Shown piece after piece: positions 7,026-8,885 of a DNA stretch of 8,885 bases (within the stretch, counting starts at the first letter, position 1; every line of letters begins with the position of its first letter). Both the position numbers and the translations under genes were made by a program. Below the pieces are notes generated by a model. The model saw only the letters and a list, made by a program, of their open reading frames with translations. It searched no databases and was not told where the DNA came from. This DNA comes from Microcaldota archaeon (lineage in GTDB: Archaea; Micrarchaeota; Micrarchaeia; Micrarchaeales; CABMGC01): NCBI GenBank assembly GCA_021791075.1, contig JAJYXH010000070.1, positions 1-8,885 on the forward strand, read 5' to 3'.

Positions 7026-7491
7026 GCATTGCCTCCCTTGACTTTATCGAGCCTATCACCTCGCCTATCTTCTGCGAGACGTCCTTCAGATCCGATTGGA
7101 AGAGCGTAGAAGACCAGGTAAAGGCATCGAACCTGTCGCCTATGCTCGGTTTTGAGAAGCAGAACCTGCTGTTAGCGTTCTCCACCAGCCCCATCTTCTT
7201 CATCCTGAGGAGGTGGTACCTAAGCGTCTTCTCGTTTATTTCCTCCCAGTTGGAGTTGATGTAGTCGGTCATCATCCTGACATCAGGGTCCACGTTCTTG
7301 ACGAACTGGAAGTGCACAAGTGCATCGAGCACGGCGAGCGAGCTGAGCCTCGACTCGCCCGGATTCAGCACACCGAGCGAGAGCGCAAGCCAGCGTATCG
7401 AGGAGCGCTTCGTCTCAAGCACCTCCTTGGTGAGCCTGATGTTGCGTATCGTTATCTCCTTCTCTATAAGTTCCGACTCGTTGAGCTCCAT
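7021..7491 (-). CDS. winged-helix-like DNA-binding protein, putative regulator
   Basis: This is a 156-residue cytoplasmic protein without a signal or membrane segment. The ATG at 7491-7489 is chosen because GAGG lies 6 bases before it. A TTG at 7506 would add five residues but has no ribosome binding site. Residues 1-30 are a charged helix. Residues about 31-80 are helical (SSIRWLALSLGVL and following). Residues about 83-113 read as a winged-helix unit: a helix-turn with NEKTLRYHLLRMKKMGLV as likely recognition helix, then a short basic and aromatic strand turn (NANSRFCFS) as wing. The C-terminal tail is a helix (about 131-156) that may dimerise. It is first in a minus-strand set with the surface protein and the helicase, and divergent from pfdB. 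A direct repeat and a palindrome lie in the shared promoter region, which fits autoregulation. That role is inferred; the exact family is not recognised. Confidence 0.75.
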   Translation of the reverse strand: MELNESELIEKEITIRNIRLTKEVLETKRSSIRWLALSLGVLNPGESRLSSLAVLDALVHFQFVKNVDPDVRMMTDYINSNWEEINEKTLRYHLLRMKKMGLVENANSRFCFSKPSIGDRFDAFTWSSTLFQSDLKDVSQKIGEVIGSIKSREAMR

Positions 7492-7497
7492 GCTGTG

Positions 7498-7501
7498 CCT
7501 C
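7498..7501 (-). promoter_or_regulatory. Shine-Dalgarno site deciding the winged-helix start
   Basis: GAGG on the minus strand is 6 bases before the ATG at 7491. It favours this ATG over the in-frame TTG at 7506. Confidence 0.5.
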
Positions 7502-7537
7502 GGCAAGAATTGTAAAATTTATTGGAACGGCAAGAAT
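7501..7537. repeat. two exact 10-bp direct repeats in the divergent promoter
   Basis: CGGCAAGAAT occurs at 7501-7510 and again at 7528-7537, 27 bp apart start to start, with an AT-rich spacer. The flanking bases differ, so the match is exactly 10 bp. The copies lie directly upstream of the winged-helix gene, and the proximal one touches its Shine-Dalgarno site. They may be operator half-sites for that protein. Confidence 0.6.
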
Positions 7538-7547
7538 AAAATATCTA
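7533..7547. promoter_or_regulatory. AT-rich TATA-like block for divergent transcription
   Basis: The AT-rich block AATAAAATAT (7536-7545) is a candidate TATA element for pfdB. A start site about 26 bp on, near 7568, would leave a leader of about 17 bases before the ATG at 7585. Read on the other strand as ATATTTTATT, it would place a start near 7512, about 20 bases before the winged-helix ATG. Both spacings are plausible for archaeal promoters. A second AT-rich run at 7514-7525 is an alternative for the minus strand. Confidence 0.35.
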
Positions 7548-7566
7548 TGCCTATCCAATAGAATAG
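7545..7566. repeat. imperfect palindrome upstream of pfdB
   Basis: CTAT at 7545-7548 and 7551-7554 mirrors ATAG at 7558-7561 and 7563-7566 around a 3-base centre (7555-7557). There are two unmatched bases on the left arm and one on the right. It lies between the TATA-like block and the expected pfdB start site, where a repressor would block transcription. An operator is possible; no partner is shown. Confidence 0.35.
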
Positions 7567-7584
7567 AGAATAAAAGCTGATGCT

Positions 7585-7962
7585 ATGCCAACAACAAACC
7601 CAAGCCAGCCAAGCGAGCAGGAGATAGAAAAGATGGTCAGGGAGTACCAAATGCTCCAGGAGCAGCTCAGGAACGCGGCCCTGCAGCTCGATCAGCTCCA
7701 GAACGTCAAGGCGGACCTGGAGAGGGCGAAGGCCGAGATAGAGAAGGCCACCGGCAAGGTATACATATCGGTTGGCAGCGTGATAGTGGAGACCACGAAG
7801 GACAAGGCCGCCGCGGACGTCAAGGAGAAGGCGGAACTCACGGACGTGAGGCTGCAGTCGGCGAACAAGCAGTACACCGAGCTCAAGACAAGGGAGAAGC
7901 AGCTCGGGGAGAAGATCACCCAGGTATACCAGCAGGGAAGGGGACCGCAGGGAGCCCAGTAA
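7585..7962 (+). CDS. pfdB: prefoldin subunit beta
   Basis: This is the beta subunit of prefoldin, the hexameric alpha2-beta4 jellyfish-shaped chaperone that binds unfolded proteins and passes them to the thermosome. The 125 residues show the family plan: a first coiled-coil helix at about 10-56 (EIEKMVREYQMLQEQLRN and on), a beta hairpin at about 57-70 (GKVYISVGSVIVETT), and a second coiled-coil helix at about 73-116. The central GKVYISVGSVIVE matches the conserved yk-vG-ilv hairpin that forms the oligomer core. Length is typical of archaeal beta subunits (about 115-125). The tail is Gln/Gly-rich. The N-terminal Pro/Thr/Ser leader before the helix is somewhat extended. No strong Shine-Dalgarno precedes the ATG, so the transcript may have a short leader. 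It is 23 bp ahead of rnp3 on the same strand. Confidence 0.92.
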   Translation: MPTTNPSQPSEQEIEKMVREYQMLQEQLRNAALQLDQLQNVKADLERAKAEIEKATGKVYISVGSVIVETTKDKAAADVKEKAELTDVRLQSANKQYTELKTREKQLGEKITQVYQQGRGPQGAQ

Positions 7963-7985
7963 GAAAACACCACAAGAACGTAAGC

Positions 7986-8498
7986 ATGAGATACTTCGAT
8001 GTCGTAAGCATCAGCGGCGGAGTCGACCCAAAGCTTGCAGCGAGGCTCGGATTCTCAAGGATACTGGCCTTCGGAAGCGAGATAGTCATATCGGACAGGC
8101 CGCACCAGGGGAAGAGGTGCATAGTCTCGAGCAGGGACGAGGGCATGCTGATAAAGTCGATAAAGGACCAGAGCGTCATAGGCATCGCGATACCTGACAA
8201 CGAGATAATCGGCAAGGTCATAGCCGCAGCAGCGGGGGCCGAGAAGCCGATAGTCATAGACCTACAGCCGCTGTTCGCGCAGCAGTGGAGGGAGAGGCCA
8301 AGAAGCATAGCAAGGCTGCGTGGCCTGATAAAGGAGGCGATAAGGGCGAGGGCCGGGTTCATCTGCATCTCTAATGCAAAGAACCCGAACTATCTTGTAT
8401 CGTCAAATCAGATGGCGGAGATACTGAAGCTCATAGGCCTGGACGATAAGAAGAGAAAGAATGCAATGGCAAAGCTTGGTGAATATTTTGATAATTAG
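7986..8498 (+). CDS. rnp3: RNase P protein component 3 (Rpp30)
   Basis: This is a protein subunit of archaeal RNase P, the ribonucleoprotein that removes 5' leaders from precursor tRNAs. Rpp30 pairs with Pop5 to activate the catalytic RNA. The 170 residues resemble the Rpp30 alpha/beta (PHP-like) barrel. RYFDVVSI opens the first strand, AARLGFSRILAFG follows at 18-30, KPIVIDLQPLF is at 87-97, and an Arg-rich helix (RERPRSIARLRGLIKEAIRAR) spans 102-122. The C-terminal signature is ISNAKNPNYLVSSNQMAEIL at 128-147, then a Gly-Leu turn and a final helix. The pattern matches the family's serine/alanine-asparagine loop and lgl-ending helix. It is shorter than the usual archaeal form (about 205-240). 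The missing length appears to be loops, not catalytic core. Its end overlaps the start of rnp2, and it follows pfdB. Confidence 0.85.
   Translation: MRYFDVVSISGGVDPKLAARLGFSRILAFGSEIVISDRPHQGKRCIVSSRDEGMLIKSIKDQSVIGIAIPDNEIIGKVIAAAAGAEKPIVIDLQPLFAQQWRERPRSIARLRGLIKEAIRARAGFICISNAKNPNYLVSSNQMAEILKLIGLDDKKRKNAMAKLGEYFDN
8478..8482 (+). promoter_or_regulatory. Shine-Dalgarno site of rnp2 inside rnp3
   Basis: GGTGA lies 5 bases before the TTG at 8488. No comparable site precedes the upstream ATG at 8461, so this supports the TTG start. Confidence 0.5.
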
Positions 8499-8862
8499 GA
8501 GGAAGTCGCGCTACATACTTATAGAGGCATCCGGAGACATAGACATGTCAAGCAAGGGGACGCAGGCCGGGCTCTACGACGGGATGGCCATGGCCATAGG
8601 CCACATAGGATCGCTGAACATCGGGCCAAAGATAATGTGCCAGGTGGGTCCCAGGACATTTATACTCAGGGTTGCAAGGGGAACGGAAGGAACAGCAACA
8701 CTTGCCATCGCTTTCGTCAAGGAACTTGAAGGCAGGGAGATAGGGTTCTACACGATAAAGACTTCGGGCAGCATCAAGAAGCTAAAAGAGTCTGCCCTGA
8801 AGATGGGCATGTCAGTCAACAATATTAGACCGATGGAAGGGATAAGCCGTCGCGCCTCTTAA
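8488..8862 (+). CDS. rnp2: RNase P protein component 2 (Pop5)
   Basis: This is Pop5, the partner of Rpp30 in archaeal RNase P; the heterodimer helps the RNA subunit cut precursor tRNA. From a TTG start at 8488 the protein has 124 residues, and RRKSRYILIEASG at 4-16 matches the family's basic RYI opening. GLYDGMAMAIGHIGSLNIGP (28-47) is the first helix and Gly-rich turn, FILRVARG (58-65) is the central strand, an alpha region follows to about 80, and TIKTSGSIKKLK (89-100) matches the family's Ser-Gly-Thr-Ile close. The alternative ATG at 8461 gives 133 residues with nine extra ones (including WQSLVN) that look like a shadow of the rnp3 reading frame. The TTG start has GGTGA 5 bases upstream and overlaps rnp3 by 11 bp, which implies translational coupling. 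A proteasome or exosome gene would be the usual neighbour further right. Confidence 0.85.
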   Translation: MIIRRKSRYILIEASGDIDMSSKGTQAGLYDGMAMAIGHIGSLNIGPKIMCQVGPRTFILRVARGTEGTATLAIAFVKELEGREIGFYTIKTSGSIKKLKESALKMGMSVNNIRPMEGISRRAS

Positions 8863-8885
8863 AGAACAGTGCCGGATCGATTACC

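Noticed and set aside
7492..7506. TTG at 7506 as start of the winged-helix gene
   Set aside because: It sits inside the proximal direct repeat with no ribosome binding site, while ATG 7491 has GAGG at good spacing.
7692..8368. Minus-strand open frames opposite pfdB and rnp3 with hydrophobic products
   Set aside because: The hydrophobicity is the complement of charged helix codons in the real genes, so no membrane protein is claimed.
8497..8502. AGGAGG resembling a strong Shine-Dalgarno site at the rnp3 stop
   Set aside because: No ATG, GTG or TTG lies at a suitable distance downstream; the bases are two Arg codons of rnp2.
1..8885. CRISPR arrays, tRNA or rRNA genes, insertion sequences
   Set aside because: I saw no regular repeat-spacer series, no cloverleaf candidate, no transposase and no terminal inverted repeats. 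Nearly all sequence is accounted for by genes.

Overview
The window looks like a piece of a compact archaeal genome. Archaeal (and eukaryotic-type) informational genes are present: prefoldin beta, the RNase P proteins Rpp30 and Pop5, and an Lhr-type helicase. Shine-Dalgarno sequences are of the GGTGA/AGGTGG/GAGG type, intergenic gaps are mostly 2-35 bp, and codon choice favours AGG/AGA for Arg, ATA for Ile and AAG for Lys. A bacterial-type DNA gyrase A gene is also present, as in several archaeal lineages. The short proteins and the style of the Asn/Ser-rich, single-anchor surface protein suggest a DPANN archaeon, perhaps Micrarchaeota-like. That placement is an inference from style, not a proof.

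Layout. On the + strand, positions 1-2277 hold the 3' nine-tenths of gyrA, whose start lies off the window. It is followed 4 bp later by a small gene for a SHOCT-like protein (2282-2593). Converging on it with a 2-bp gap is a three-gene set on the - strand. In transcription order this is a winged-helix-like DNA-binding protein (7491-7021), a 540-residue membrane-anchored, sequon-rich extracellular protein (7016-5394), and a 920-residue Lhr-type superfamily 2 helicase with a C-terminal Cys4 zinc ribbon (5358-2596). The gaps are 4 bp and 35 bp. The second gap carries a bulged hairpin just ahead of the helicase ribosome binding site.

Positions 7492-7584 form a compact divergent promoter region. 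It carries two exact copies of a 10-bp direct repeat, an AT-rich TATA-like block and an imperfect palindrome. To its right, on the + strand, are pfdB (prefoldin beta), rnp3 (Rpp30) and rnp2 (Pop5). These last two overlap, with rnp2 apparently starting at a TTG codon inside the end of rnp3. The set resembles a condensed fragment of the archaeal exosome/proteasome/RNase P superoperon. The last 23 bp (8863-8885) show no identifiable gene.

How the genes work together. The right arm serves protein folding and tRNA 5' maturation. The left arm holds DNA topology (gyrase). The middle set couples a likely regulator, a surface protein and a nucleic-acid helicase, which is not a standard pairing. I see no transposon, CRISPR array, tRNA or rRNA. 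The points most worth a second look are the repeats and palindrome beside the winged-helix gene, that middle operon, and the Val at the quinolone-contact position of GyrA.
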